A DNA stretch of 64,000 nucleotides from Asticcacaulis tiandongensis (GCF_006475605.1 NZ_ML636837.1:265468-329467); one strand, 5' to 3'; shown: positions 37,760 to 46,263, numbered from the stretch's first letter. Notes: generated from the letters alone by a model not told the origin. Made by a program: numbers and translations.

Positions 37760-38617
37760 ATGAAACCTTCCACGCACCTCGATGTCGGCATTATTGGCGG
37801 CGGCCCCGCCGGTTGCGCCTGCGCCCTCTGGCTGCATAAGCTCGGCGTCACCGCACACCTGATCGAAGGCGCCAACCGGCTCGGCGGCCTTCAGGCCCGC
37901 AGCCCTTATGAAAACCTGTGGCTGCCCGGCGTTCAGGGCCGCACCGGTCAGGCCGTCGCTCAGGCCTTCCAGACCCACCTCGACAGCGACCAGGTGCCCT
38001 ACAGCCTCAACCAGCGCGTTCATCACATCACACCGACACCAGATGGCTTTGCACTGCACACCGACACCGGAACCCTCACCCCCCGCTTTGTCGTCATCGC
38101 CACCGGCACCCTGCCCCGCTCAGGCCCGTTTATCGCCAGTGACACCGTCCTCATCGGCCCGGGCGTGGATATTGAAAACACCCCCGTTGAGGGTCGGAAA
38201 ATCGCTGTGCTCGGCGGTGGCGACAACGCCTATGATCAGGCCCGTTTCCTGCGTGACCGTAACGCCGCCGAGGTCGTTATTTTCTCCCGCTCCCCACCAC
38301 GCGGCCAGACGACCTTAAGGCAACTTATCCCTGACGTCCCGATCCGCATCGGCCCCTATCACGCCGATCAGCACACCATGACAATTAACGACGAATACTT
38401 TGACCTGTTCGCCGTCATGTATGGTTTTGAAGCCATCATCCCCGAAGGCCTTATCCCTGATCTCGACAACGGCTATATCCGCGTGAACCGCTTCGGTGAA
38501 ACCAGCATCGCAAACCTTTATGCCTGCGGCGAAGTCACCGATTACTGGCATCCGTGCGTCGCCACCGCTACCGCCCACGGCATTCAGGTCGCCAAGCAGA
38601 TTTCGCTAAGGCTTTAA
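37760..38617 (+). CDS. FAD-dependent NAD(P)-disulfide-oxidoreductase-like protein without redox CxxC
   Basis: The 285-residue protein has a thioredoxin-reductase-like fold. The FAD motif GIIGGGPAGCACALWLHKLG is at about residues 9-28, the NAD(P) motif VLGGGDNAYDQARFL is in the middle, and the C-terminal FAD motif is YACGEVTDYWHPCVATA. The CxxC pair that thioredoxin reductase carries between these is not present, so it is more likely a ferredoxin/flavodoxin reductase-like or other FAD oxidoreductase; its electron acceptor is unknown. The ATG at 37760 gives the natural start, whereas the frame's upstream part runs through the IS and the repeat. Confidence 0.85.
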   Translation: MKPSTHLDVGIIGGGPAGCACALWLHKLGVTAHLIEGANRLGGLQARSPYENLWLPGVQGRTGQAVAQAFQTHLDSDQVPYSLNQRVHHITPTPDGFALHTDTGTLTPRFVVIATGTLPRSGPFIASDTVLIGPGVDIENTPVEGRKIAVLGGGDNAYDQARFLRDRNAAEVVIFSRSPPRGQTTLRQLIPDVPIRIGPYHADQHTMTINDEYFDLFAVMYGFEAIIPEGLIPDLDNGYIRVNRFGETSIANLYACGEVTDYWHPCVATATAHGIQVAKQISLRL

Positions 38618-38626
38618 GCTTTCATA

Positions 38627-38687
38627 CCTCCCCATTTTAATGGGGAGGGTGGCATGGCGCGAAGCGACATGACGGGTGGGGTATCTT
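38627..38687. repeat. REP-like element, copy E
   Basis: CCTCCCCATT-TTA-ATGGGGAGG hairpin, then a weaker stem around GGCGCGAAGCG, ending GACGGGTGGGGTATCTT. It sits between the oxidoreductase gene and zapE. The first stem sequence differs from the other copies but keeps perfect pairing. Confidence 0.78.
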
Positions 38688-38740
38688 GTTTTAACCGGTC
38701 TGTGCTAGGTTCCCATCGTTTCCATTTTTCATAGTTCTCC

Positions 38741-39841
38741 ATGTCGCATTCCCTCAAAAGCCATTATCTCAATCTGATCAAAAAAGGGGCCCTGACCAGC
38801 GATCCGGCTCAGGCCGAAACCGTAGACGTCCTGTCACAGCTTGAGAAAGACATTGCCCGCACCACCTCGTGGTTTGGCGGCACAAAGGTCTATGGCCTCT
38901 ATCTCTGGGGACAACCGGGGCGCGGTAAGTCCATGCTGATGGACCTGTTCTACGACCACATTCCGCTCCCCTCGAAACGGCGCATCCACTTCCATGCCTT
39001 CATGGCCACGGTGCACCGTCTGGTGAAGCAATGGCGCGAAGGCGACGCAGCCACCCGTAAAAAAGTATTCGGCACCCATAAGGGCGATGACCCTATCCCG
39101 CCGATTGCCCGCCTCATCGCCAAAGAATCGCGCCTTCTGTGCTTCGATGAGCTTCAGGTCACCGACATTGCCGATGCCATGATTCTGGGCCGTCTATTCG
39201 AAGCCCTGTTCGCCCATAAGGTCATTCTGATCGCCACCTCAAACCGCGCCCCCGAAGATCTGTACAAGGACGGCCTGAACCGTGACCGCTTCGTCCCCTT
39301 CATTCAGTTGATCCGCGATCAGATGACGGTGCACGAAATCCGCGGCCCGCGTGATTTCCGTCTCGATCGCCTCAAAGGGGCCAAGGTCTATTTCACCCCC
39401 TCAACCGATGCCGCACAAGTCACGGCCTTTGACGCCCTGTGGACGCGCCTGACCGAGGGCATGACCGAAACCGGCACCTATATCTGTGTTAATAAACGCG
39501 AACTGGCCTTCAAACGCGCCGCAGGCCCGCTGTTGCGCACCAACTTCAAGCATCTCTGCGCCAAGGCCAACGGGGCGGCAGACTATCTGGCCATTGCCGA
39601 ACGCTTCACCACCGTTTTCATTGAAAACATCCCGCAGATGGGGCCGGAAAACCGCAACGAAGCCAAACGCTTTGTCACCCTGATCGATGCTTTGTATGAG
39701 GCCGGTGTCAAACTCGTCTCCCTCGCCGCCGCCGAACCGGCTGATCTTTACCCCACCGGCGACGGGGCCTTTGAATTTGAGCGCACCGTGTCCCGCCTTG
39801 AGGAGATGCGCTCGGTCACCTATCTGGAAAACGTGGTCTAA
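38741..39841 (+). CDS. zapE: Cell division protein ZapE (AFG1-family ATPase)
   Basis: A P-loop ATPase of the AFG1/LACE1 family; in E. coli ZapE acts on FtsZ during constriction. Walker A is GQPGRGKS (57-64), Walker B is RLLCFDELQVTD (about 130), and the IATSNRAPEDLYKDGLNRDRF motif (which continues with FVPFI) is highly diagnostic. The 366 residues match the family. Its last four bases overlap the convergent lyase gene at 39838. Confidence 0.95.
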   Translation: MSHSLKSHYLNLIKKGALTSDPAQAETVDVLSQLEKDIARTTSWFGGTKVYGLYLWGQPGRGKSMLMDLFYDHIPLPSKRRIHFHAFMATVHRLVKQWREGDAATRKKVFGTHKGDDPIPPIARLIAKESRLLCFDELQVTDIADAMILGRLFEALFAHKVILIATSNRAPEDLYKDGLNRDRFVPFIQLIRDQMTVHEIRGPRDFRLDRLKGAKVYFTPSTDAAQVTAFDALWTRLTEGMTETGTYICVNKRELAFKRAAGPLLRTNFKHLCAKANGAADYLAIAERFTTVFIENIPQMGPENRNEAKRFVTLIDALYEAGVKLVSLAAAEPADLYPTGDGAFEFERTVSRLEEMRSVTYLENVV

Positions 39842-40662
39842 GGGTTCAGATAACGCTGCGCGCGCTCAAGGTGCATGCGCTCAACCATTTCGCCATTGAC
39901 GGCCACCACGCCCTTATCGGCGTTTTCAGGCCGCCCAAAGGCCGCGACCACCGCCCGCGCCCAGCTTAGCTCAGCCTCGCTGGCCCCAAAGGCCTGATGA
40001 GCGATGTCGATCTGCGCCGGATGAATCAGGGTCTTGCCGTCAAACCCAAGTGCCCGACCCTGCGCGCACTCTGCCCGCAATCCCGCCTCATCGCGGAAAT
40101 TATTATAGACCCCGTCAATAACCCTGAGATCACCGGCCCGCCCGTGCAGCACAATCAACGCCAATGCCTGCGCAATATCACCACGATCCGCCGAGGCAAC
40201 GCTTCGTAACCCGTGCCTCAGATCATTCGGCCCGGCAATCAGCCCCATCAGTCCCGCCTCCGTCGCGCATATCTCCTTAAGGTTCACAACCCCTCTCGGC
40301 GTTTCGATCATCGCCCATAAGGGCATCCGACAGGCTTTCGCCACACCCGTAAGATCAGTGGCCGCCTCAACCTTCGGCACAACCACGCCGGCGAAACCCA
40401 GCGGCAGAAGCTGCCTACCGACCTCAACACCTTCCGGCCCGCCGCCTATGCGCAACAGCGTCGGCCTTAAGGCCAACACGCCCTGCGCCGCAATCGTCTG
40501 TATATTGGCGACCGCCGTTTCCCGTTCGGCCACCCCCACAGAGTCTTCCAGATCGACTATAACCGCATCGACCTTAAGCTGAGCCAGCTTCTCAAGTGCC
40601 CTGAGATTAGCCGCCGGAACGAATAACACCGAACGCAAGGGTGTCTGTATATTGCTGACCAT
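39838..40662 (-). CDS. HpcH/HpaI-type CoA ester lyase (CitE-like)
   Basis: A TIM-barrel lyase of the CitE/malyl-CoA lyase family that cleaves or forms beta-hydroxyacyl-CoA esters with Mg. Motifs: RSVLFVPAANLRALEKL at the N-terminus, VIVDLEDSVGVAERE with the acidic metal ligands, and GFDGKTLIHPAQID. The 274 residues fit CitE-like proteins such as mesaconyl- or citramalyl-CoA enzymes, but no partner genes (no citF or citD) are nearby, so the substrate is open. The ATG at 40662 is preceded by GAGG. The 3' end overlaps zapE by four bases. Confidence 0.88.
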   Translation of the reverse strand: MVSNIQTPLRSVLFVPAANLRALEKLAQLKVDAVIVDLEDSVGVAERETAVANIQTIAAQGVLALRPTLLRIGGGPEGVEVGRQLLPLGFAGVVVPKVEAATDLTGVAKACRMPLWAMIETPRGVVNLKEICATEAGLMGLIAGPNDLRHGLRSVASADRGDIAQALALIVLHGRAGDLRVIDGVYNNFRDEAGLRAECAQGRALGFDGKTLIHPAQIDIAHQAFGASEAELSWARAVVAAFGRPENADKGVVAVNGEMVERMHLERAQRYLNP

Positions 40663-40802
40663 AAATGCCTCTATTGTCTTACCCACCCGTCATAATACCG
40701 CTAAGCGCAAGTATAAAGCCTGCTTTTTAATCTACGCCCCTTGCCTGAAAGGGCATCTGAGGTCATATTAAATCCAGCTTCACTTTAATACAGGGAACCC
40801 TG

Positions 40803-41567
40803 ATGCTGAATTTCAACCAGACCAATACGGACGTCCTGCCTTCATCGGAGACGATGGCGAAGGACCCGGGCCTGCGTAAATTTATGCTGGGCATATACCA
40901 GAAGATGGCACTGGGCCTCGTCCTGACCGCCATTGTCTCCTATGCCGTTCTTAATTCGCCCTTCGTTCTGAACCTGCTCTATACCTTTGGCATCACCGCC
41001 GAAGGCCGTCAGGTACTTACCGGCTATACGCCGCTCGGCTGGATTGTCGCCTTTGCCCCTATGGCCCTGAGCTTTATTTCCGGCATGTTCATGCAAAAGC
41101 TGGACGCCGCGATTTCCGGCTTCTTCTACTGGCTGTTCGTGGTCATCATGGGCATTTCGCTGGCCTCGATCGCGTTTCTTTATACCGGTGAGTCCATTGC
41201 CCGCGTCTTCATGATCACCGCCATTGCCTTCGGTGGCCTGAGCCTGATCGGCTACACCACCAAGGTCAACATGACCGGCTGGCGCACCTTCCTGTATATG
41301 GGTGTTCTCGGCCTGATCGCTGCGGGCATCGCCAACATCTTCTTCCAAAGCTCGATGGTCAGCCTGATCACGGCAGTTATTGGCGTCCTGCTGTTCTCGG
41401 CTCTGATCGCCTATCAGACCCAGTCTCTGAAGATCACCTACTACGAGACCCCGAACCTGTCTGACCGTCAGATGGCCGCCCTGACCTATATCGGCGCGCT
41501 GGGCCTGTACATCAACTTCATCAACCTGTTCCTGAGCCTGTTGCGCCTGTTCGGCAGTCGCGACTAA
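40803..41567 (+). CDS. Bax inhibitor-1/YccA-family membrane protein
   Basis: A 254-residue protein with seven hydrophobic segments, matching the BI-1/YbhL/YccA family of putative ion channels and stress-related membrane proteins. The conserved C-terminal region YQTQSLKITYYETPNLSDRQ followed by GALGLYINFINLFLSLLRLFG carries the family's characteristic Asp and the final helix. It is monocistronic and followed by a strong terminator. The upstream gap of 140 bases should hold its promoter; I see no clear riboswitch. Confidence 0.92.
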   Translation: MLNFNQTNTDVLPSSETMAKDPGLRKFMLGIYQKMALGLVLTAIVSYAVLNSPFVLNLLYTFGITAEGRQVLTGYTPLGWIVAFAPMALSFISGMFMQKLDAAISGFFYWLFVVIMGISLASIAFLYTGESIARVFMITAIAFGGLSLIGYTTKVNMTGWRTFLYMGVLGLIAAGIANIFFQSSMVSLITAVIGVLLFSALIAYQTQSLKITYYETPNLSDRQMAALTYIGALGLYINFINLFLSLLRLFGSRD

Positions 41568-41587
41568 GTCGTCTCAGATTTCAAAAA

Positions 41588-41624
41588 GAAAAAGCCCCGC
41601 AGGTTCATCCTGCGGGGCTTTTTT
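41588..41624. terminator. Bidirectional intrinsic terminator
   Basis: AAAGCCCCGCAGG pairs perfectly with CCTGCGGGGCTTT around a five-base loop, with T runs on both strands. It separates the BI-1 gene from the convergent DUF2794 gene. Confidence 0.95.
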
Positions 41625-41961
41625 ATATGATTTCAAACCGCGTCTTATCCAGAACACTGATCACCTGCCCCAGTTCATGCCCGCGCTTGAGGATCAGCCC
41701 TGCCTGATTAAACAGGGCAAAGGCCCCCTGCTTGCGGCTTAAGGCCGGACGCTTTTCAATGCGATAAAGCGGCGCTTCGGAACTGCGTCGGAAAATATTG
41801 AAGGACACGGCATCGCTAAAACTGTCTATGCCATAGTCGCGCCAGTCGCCTGCCGCCACCTTGCGCCCATAGAGCCTGAGGATCAGCTCAAGCTCGCGCC
41901 GGTCAAAAAACACCGGCCCTTTAAGCGCTGTAGAACCTGTTCCCTGATCCTGACCACTCAT
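41623..41961 (-). CDS. DUF2794 family protein
   Basis: A 112-residue alphaproteobacterial protein of unknown function. The family pattern is clear: VFFDRRELELILRLYGRKVA, AGDWRDYGIDSFSDAVSFNI, LYRIEKRPALSRKQGAFALF and ILKRGHELGQVISVLDK. The ATG at 41961 is preceded by AGGGA; the frame is open further upstream to 42018, without support. No signal or membrane segment is visible, so it is probably cytoplasmic. Confidence 0.9.
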   Translation of the reverse strand: MSGQDQGTGSTALKGPVFFDRRELELILRLYGRKVAAGDWRDYGIDSFSDAVSFNIFRRSSEAPLYRIEKRPALSRKQGAFALFNQAGLILKRGHELGQVISVLDKTRFEII

Positions 41962-42266
41962 ATGCCGTTCCCTGAACCAAGACGCCCCGATTAGGCCCAA
42001 TCCGAACGCAGGAAACAAGACAAATCATTGTGCAAATTGTCGTGAAAAGCACAACCGCACGGGAAAATCGCGTCACCATTAAATGACCTTATTCCCGCCA
42101 CCTCTCCGCCTACATGTACGTGCATAAAGGATTTGTCGGTCAGGCTGGACCGCTCAGGTTCTTCCCTGAACAGCCCCCCCAGCCCGAACCTGATATTTCT
42201 GCCTTTACGGATGTGAAAGCGTCCGCCTGATCGACATCATTCCTGATATCTCCCCCTCTGATGTGT
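41962..42266 (+). other. Gap of about 300 bases that may carry a small RNA or peptide gene
   Basis: No convincing protein gene. A plus-strand terminator at 42267 has no plus-strand gene in front of it, which suggests an unannotated transcript. An ORF of 38 codons (42114-42230, product starting MYVHKGFVGQAG and rich in Pro) lies inside but lacks a ribosome binding site. A GATGT/ACATC hairpin is possible near 42211-42238. Confidence 0.35.
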
Positions 42267-42302
42267 GCGCATCCATCCTCCCCGATGGATGCGCTTTTTT
42301 TA
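42267..42302 (+). terminator. Orphan intrinsic terminator
   Basis: GCGCATCCATC pairs perfectly with GATGGATGCGC around CTCCCC and is followed by eight T on the plus strand. It overlaps the stop codon of the minus-strand Sco1 gene. The T run points to a plus-strand transcript. Confidence 0.85.
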
Positions 42303-42920
42303 TTTGTCTGCCGCCATCGCTTTGGAGATCACATCGGCCATCTGCTGCGGCGTCAGCCCATAGGCCAGCGGATCGGCAAATTCCCCCTCAGGGTTCATCA
42401 GATAGATCACCGAAGTATGGTTCATCGTATAGTCGCGCCCCTCGCCAACCTTTTCATAGGTGGCGCGATAGGCCTTGGCGACCTGGGCAATCTGCGCATC
42501 CGTGCCAGTCAGACCGATCACACCTTCGGGAAAACCGCTGCTATTGAGATAGGACTTCATCGCTGCCGGATTATCCCGCTCAGGATCAACCGTGATAAAT
42601 ACAAATTGCAGATCCTTGCCCTTATTGCCCAGACGCGTGCGCGCCTGCTCCAGCGTCTGAAGCGTCAGGGGGCAGATATCCGGGCAATAGGTGAACCCGA
42701 AAAACACCGCCGTCCACTTGCCCTCAAGCAGCTTTTCCGTCTGCGCCTTACCGTTCTGGTCTGTCAGGCTGAACGCCCCGCCGATACGCACCGAAGGATC
42801 AACCACGCTTGAGGTCACCACCGGCGACGTGCCGCGCAAGGTATTGCCCCAGCCCCAGACCGCCAGCCCCACCAGCCCCGCTAAAACCACAAGGATAATT
42901 GTCAGCCGCCACTTGTTCAT
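42300..42920 (-). CDS. Sco1/SenC copper chaperone
   Basis: A membrane-anchored thioredoxin-fold protein that delivers copper to cytochrome c oxidase in the periplasm. The N-terminal helix (about residues 6-24) is the anchor. The copper ligands are Cys79 and Cys83 in FTYCPDICPL and His168 in MNHTSVIYL. The 206 residues are normal. It is divergent from regB-regA, the arrangement known from Rhodobacter (senC with regB/prrB and regA/prrA), so it is probably tied to the same redox control. Confidence 0.94.
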   Translation of the reverse strand: MNKWRLTIILVVLAGLVGLAVWGWGNTLRGTSPVVTSSVVDPSVRIGGAFSLTDQNGKAQTEKLLEGKWTAVFFGFTYCPDICPLTLQTLEQARTRLGNKGKDLQFVFITVDPERDNPAAMKSYLNSSGFPEGVIGLTGTDAQIAQVAKAYRATYEKVGEGRDYTMNHTSVIYLMNPEGEFADPLAYGLTPQQMADVISKAMAADK

Positions 42921-42996
42921 CTATGTGTTCCCTGAGCGCTGCAAAGCGCCTGAAATCTAAACCTTATGAAACAGTCTCTATAGGCGAACCCACCCC

Positions 42997-44397
42997 TTGC
43001 GCCAATGGTTTAAACAAAAACTTGCCGCCCCCCGCCAGAGACTGATTTCAGGTGACGCCGCCCCTGCGACCGAAGCCTCCCTGACCAGCGGCGACAATCT
43101 GAACCTCCGCACCCTGATCAACCTGCGCTGGCTGGCCATACTGGGCCAAAGCCTTCTGGTTCTGACCGTCGCCTATGGCTTCGGCTACCACTTTAACCTC
43201 TGGCTTTGTCTCGGCATCATCTCCGCCAGCGTGTGGCTGAATCTCATCCTGCTGTTCAGCGGCCAGACGCGCCGCCAGCTAAGAGACTGGGAAGCCGCCC
43301 TGCAACTCAGCTTCGACGCCCTGCAACTGGCTGCCCTTCTGGGGGCCACCGGCGGACTGAACAATCCCTTCTGCCTGATGCTCGTGGCACCGGCGACCGT
43401 TGCCGCCGCCAACCTGCCGACGCGTTACGGAGCAGGCGTTGTCATCGTCTCGGTGCTGGCCACCTGCGCTCTGGTCTTCTGGTCCCTGCCCCTGCCGTGG
43501 GCCGAAGGTGATACCTTCAGCCTGCCGCACGTCTATCGTCTGGGCTTCCTCGCCGCCATCCTGATCGGCATCGTCTTTACCGCAGGCTATGCCTGGCAGG
43601 CCGCCCTCGAAGCCCGCCGCATGGAACAGGCGCTCAACGCCACGCGCGCCGTGCTTGAAAAAGAACACCGCCTGTCGGCCCTGGGCGGTCTCGCCGCTGC
43701 CGCCGCCCATGAACTCGGCACCCCGCTCGGCACCATTCAGGTTGTGGCGCGCGAAATGCTGCGGTCATTAAAGCCCTCTGACCCCCTGCACGAAGACGCT
43801 GAACTGCTCGTCTCCCAGAGCCAGCGCTGCCGCGACATCCTGAAAAACCTGTCCCAGAAACCCGAAACCCGCGATCAGGTCTATGACCAGATGCCGCTCA
43901 GGGCCTTTCTCGAAGAAGTCGCCCGTCCCTATCGCGGCTACGATAAGGCAATCCACATCACCGTCACGGCCGAAAACCTGCCCGAAGATGAGGACGCCGG
44001 CACCCTGATCAGCATTAAGCGCCGCCCCGAATGGCTGCATGCCCTGAGGGCCTTTGTCGAAAACGCTATTGATTTCGCCGCCAGCGAAGTCTGGATACGC
44101 GTTGAAATTTATGAGGCCTCAGTCAGCCTGTCGGTCGAGGATGACGGGCCGGGCTTTTCACCGGAAATTCTGTCGCGACTTGGCGGCCCCTATGTCTCGA
44201 CCCGTCAGGTCGATGGCCGCGTAGGTACTGGCGGCGGCATGGGACTGGGCTTTTTCATCGCCAAGACCCTTTGCGAACATACCGGCGCCACGGTACGGTA
44301 TGGCAACCGGGACGCGGGAGGGGCCTATGTGCGTCTCTTGTGGCAGCGCGATGAGATCGATATTGTGTGGGATCATGTCCCCACACCCACTGCATAA
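42997..44397 (+). CDS. regB: Redox-sensing sensor histidine kinase RegB/PrrB/ActS
   Basis: The membrane kinase of the global redox system RegBA. Six hydrophobic segments cover about residues 40-200. The quinone-interaction heptapeptide GGLNNPF is at 119-125. The phosphorylated His238 is in HELGTPLGTI, and the redox-active Cys candidate is 278 in SQRCRDIL. The N box is ENAIDFA and the G box GGGMGLGFFIAKTL. The 466 residues match the family. The start appears to be TTG; no better start is in frame. regA follows after 12 bases. Confidence 0.93.
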   Translation: MRQWFKQKLAAPRQRLISGDAAPATEASLTSGDNLNLRTLINLRWLAILGQSLLVLTVAYGFGYHFNLWLCLGIISASVWLNLILLFSGQTRRQLRDWEAALQLSFDALQLAALLGATGGLNNPFCLMLVAPATVAAANLPTRYGAGVVIVSVLATCALVFWSLPLPWAEGDTFSLPHVYRLGFLAAILIGIVFTAGYAWQAALEARRMEQALNATRAVLEKEHRLSALGGLAAAAAHELGTPLGTIQVVAREMLRSLKPSDPLHEDAELLVSQSQRCRDILKNLSQKPETRDQVYDQMPLRAFLEEVARPYRGYDKAIHITVTAENLPEDEDAGTLISIKRRPEWLHALRAFVENAIDFAASEVWIRVEIYEASVSLSVEDDGPGFSPEILSRLGGPYVSTRQVDGRVGTGGGMGLGFFIAKTLCEHTGATVRYGNRDAGGAYVRLLWQRDEIDIVWDHVPTPTA

Positions 44398-44409
44398 GGA
44401 AACAGCCTG

Positions 44410-44991
44410 ATGGATGATGACAGCACAGACAGCAAATCAGCGATTGAGGCGCGTCTGGCGGAAATCGGCGACCGCACGCTGATCCTGCTCGATGATGACG
44501 CCCCCTTCCGCCAGCGTCTGGCCCGCGCCCTCGAAGTGCGCGGCTTTACCGTTACTCCTGCCGAAAGCGTCTCTGAGGCGCTGAAAATCATCGAAACCAA
44601 TCCCCCCGCTTTTGGCGTCATGGATATGCGCCTCGAAGACGGCAATGGCCTCAAGGCCGTCGAAGCCCTGCACCAGAAACGCCCGGATGCCCGCGCCATC
44701 ATGCTGACCGGCTATGGTAATATCGCTACCGCCGTCGCTGCCGTGAAATCCGGCGCGGTCGATTACCTGTCCAAACCCGCCGATGCCGATGATGTCGTCA
44801 AAGCCCTTCTGGCCCTCGAAGACCACGCCCCCGAAGCCCCCGAAAATCCCATGTCCGCCGACCGCGTGCGCTGGGAACACATTCAGCGCGTCTATGCGCT
44901 ATGTAACCACAATGTGTCGGAAACGGCGCGACGTCTGAACATGCACCGCCGCACCCTGCAACGCATCCTCGCCAAGCGCGCCCCGAAATAA
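44410..44991 (+). CDS. regA: Redox response regulator RegA/PrrA/ActR
   Basis: The partner of RegB. The receiver domain has DDD at residues 28-30, phospho-acceptor Asp72 in VMDMRLEDGNG, Thr100 and Lys122 in LSKPAD. The C-terminal Fis-type helix-turn-helix (about 150-190: NVSETARRLNMHRRTLQRIL) is nearly invariant in this family and controls respiration and other redox genes. The 193 residues are slightly longer than usual. dapB begins 13 bases downstream and may be read on the same transcript. Confidence 0.94.
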   Translation: MDDDSTDSKSAIEARLAEIGDRTLILLDDDAPFRQRLARALEVRGFTVTPAESVSEALKIIETNPPAFGVMDMRLEDGNGLKAVEALHQKRPDARAIMLTGYGNIATAVAAVKSGAVDYLSKPADADDVVKALLALEDHAPEAPENPMSADRVRWEHIQRVYALCNHNVSETARRLNMHRRTLQRILAKRAPK

Positions 44992-45004
44992 GAGTATCCT
45001 GAAA

Positions 45005-45754
45005 ATGTCATCTGTTCGTTTTGCCGTCACCGGCGCCAAGGGCCGTATGGGTCAGGCCGTCATCCGTGTCCTTAAGGAGCGCGGCCTTGAAATCGTGACT
45101 GAGATCGACAAGGACGACGCCCTTGACCTGTCTCAGGCCGATGCCATCATCGACTTCTCGACCCCCGCCGCCTCCCTAAGCATCGCCAAGGCCGCCGCCG
45201 CCGAAGGCAAAAAGCGCAGCAAGCCCCTGACCCATGTTATCGGTTCAACCGGCTTCATGCCTCAGGACGACGCAGCGCTCAATGCCCTGACCTCTGAGGT
45301 CGTGATCATCCGCTCCGGCAACTACTCGCTGGGGGTCAACATCCTGATGGGTCTGGTGAAACAGGCCGCCGAAAAGCTGTCGGCTAACGACTGGGACATC
45401 GAAGTGCTTGAAGCCCACCACAAGCGCAAGGTCGATGCGCCTTCCGGCACCGCCCTGATGCTCGGTGAAGCCGCCGCCGCAGGCCGAGAGGTCAACCTGC
45501 CCGACGTTAAGGTGGCAGCCCGCGATGGCCTGACCGGACAGCGTGAAACCGGCACGATTGGCTTCTCCGTGATCCGTGGTGGTGGCATCGTCGGCGAACA
45601 CAGTGTCCTGTTTGCTTCCGAAGACGAGGTCATCACCCTGTCGCACTCGGCCCGCGACCGTACTCTGTTTGCTCGTGGCGCGGTCGAGGCCGCCCTATAT
45701 GGTGTCAAACAACCAGTCGGCCTGTACAATATGCAGGATGTCCTCGGCTTCTGA
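45005..45754 (+). CDS. dapB: 4-hydroxy-tetrahydrodipicolinate reductase
   Basis: Reduces hydroxytetrahydrodipicolinate in lysine and diaminopimelate synthesis. The nucleotide-binding TGAKGRMGQAV is at 9-19, and the catalytic EAHHKRKVDAPSGTALMLGE lies near residue 138. The 249 residues are slightly short but complete. It lies 13 bases after regA; there is no known functional link, so shared transcription may be incidental. REP-like copy F follows the stop. Confidence 0.96.
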   Translation: MSSVRFAVTGAKGRMGQAVIRVLKERGLEIVTEIDKDDALDLSQADAIIDFSTPAASLSIAKAAAAEGKKRSKPLTHVIGSTGFMPQDDAALNALTSEVVIIRSGNYSLGVNILMGLVKQAAEKLSANDWDIEVLEAHHKRKVDAPSGTALMLGEAAAAGREVNLPDVKVAARDGLTGQRETGTIGFSVIRGGGIVGEHSVLFASEDEVITLSHSARDRTLFARGAVEAALYGVKQPVGLYNMQDVLGF

Positions 45755-45758
45755 TCAT

Positions 45759-45810
45759 ACTCCCCAACTTGTTGGGGGAGATGTCGCAAAGCGACAGAGG
45801 GGGCATCTTA
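45759..45810. repeat. REP-like element, copy F (variant)
   Basis: CTCCCCAAC-TT-GTTGGGGGAG hairpin, then TGTCGC-AAA-GCGACA, ending GAGGGGGCATCTTA. It is directly after dapB. Both stems differ in sequence from the other copies yet pair perfectly, which supports selection on structure. Confidence 0.78.
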
Positions 45811-45821
45811 CTTCTGTGACA

Positions 45822-46160
45822 CTAAACCTTTTTCGGCGTCAGCGAGATGGTGTTCTTGATCACGCACAAAAAGCGGATGATCAGAAAGGCTAGTACGAAC
45901 GTCACAAGCAACCGAATATGGGTTTCAATGGCCATCACATCGGGCCACACCGGCGTCAAACCATCTTTAAGTGGCCACAGTGCTGCGACGCCCAGACTCA
46001 AACCCGTCGCCAGAAGCGCCTTAAGCGCATAGGCCGTTTTCTTTGACTGAATAATACCGATCAACAGACTGATAACCAGCACAGGCAACAGACTCAGGCC
46101 CACCAGAGAGGCGCGAACCTGATCCACGATTACCGCTAAAAAATCGACTATATCCGACAT
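45822..46160 (-). CDS. Small uncharacterised membrane protein
   Basis: The 112-residue protein has three hydrophobic segments: LVGLSLLPVLVISLLIGII (about 19-37), ALKALLATGLSLGVAALW and LLVTFVLAFLIIRFLCVI. No family is recognised. It lies between dapB (convergent, with repeat copy F between) and dut (same strand, about 100 bases away). Reading frame and hydrophobic pattern support a real gene. Confidence 0.65.
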   Translation of the reverse strand: MSDIVDFLAVIVDQVRASLVGLSLLPVLVISLLIGIIQSKKTAYALKALLATGLSLGVAALWPLKDGLTPVWPDVMAIETHIRLLVTFVLAFLIIRFLCVIKNTISLTPKKV

Positions 46161-46263
46161 GCATACCCCCTCTCACACCTGATCCCCGATCAGGAGTGTG
46201 CGTGCCTTTTGTCGCCTCGTAAAGAGCGGTTTCGTGTCGTTCGGGCCACGCCTGCAGACGAAA

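Noticed and set aside
42114-42230. 38-codon ORF as a definite protein gene
   Set aside because: No ribosome binding site and no recognisable family; kept only as part of a possible transcript.
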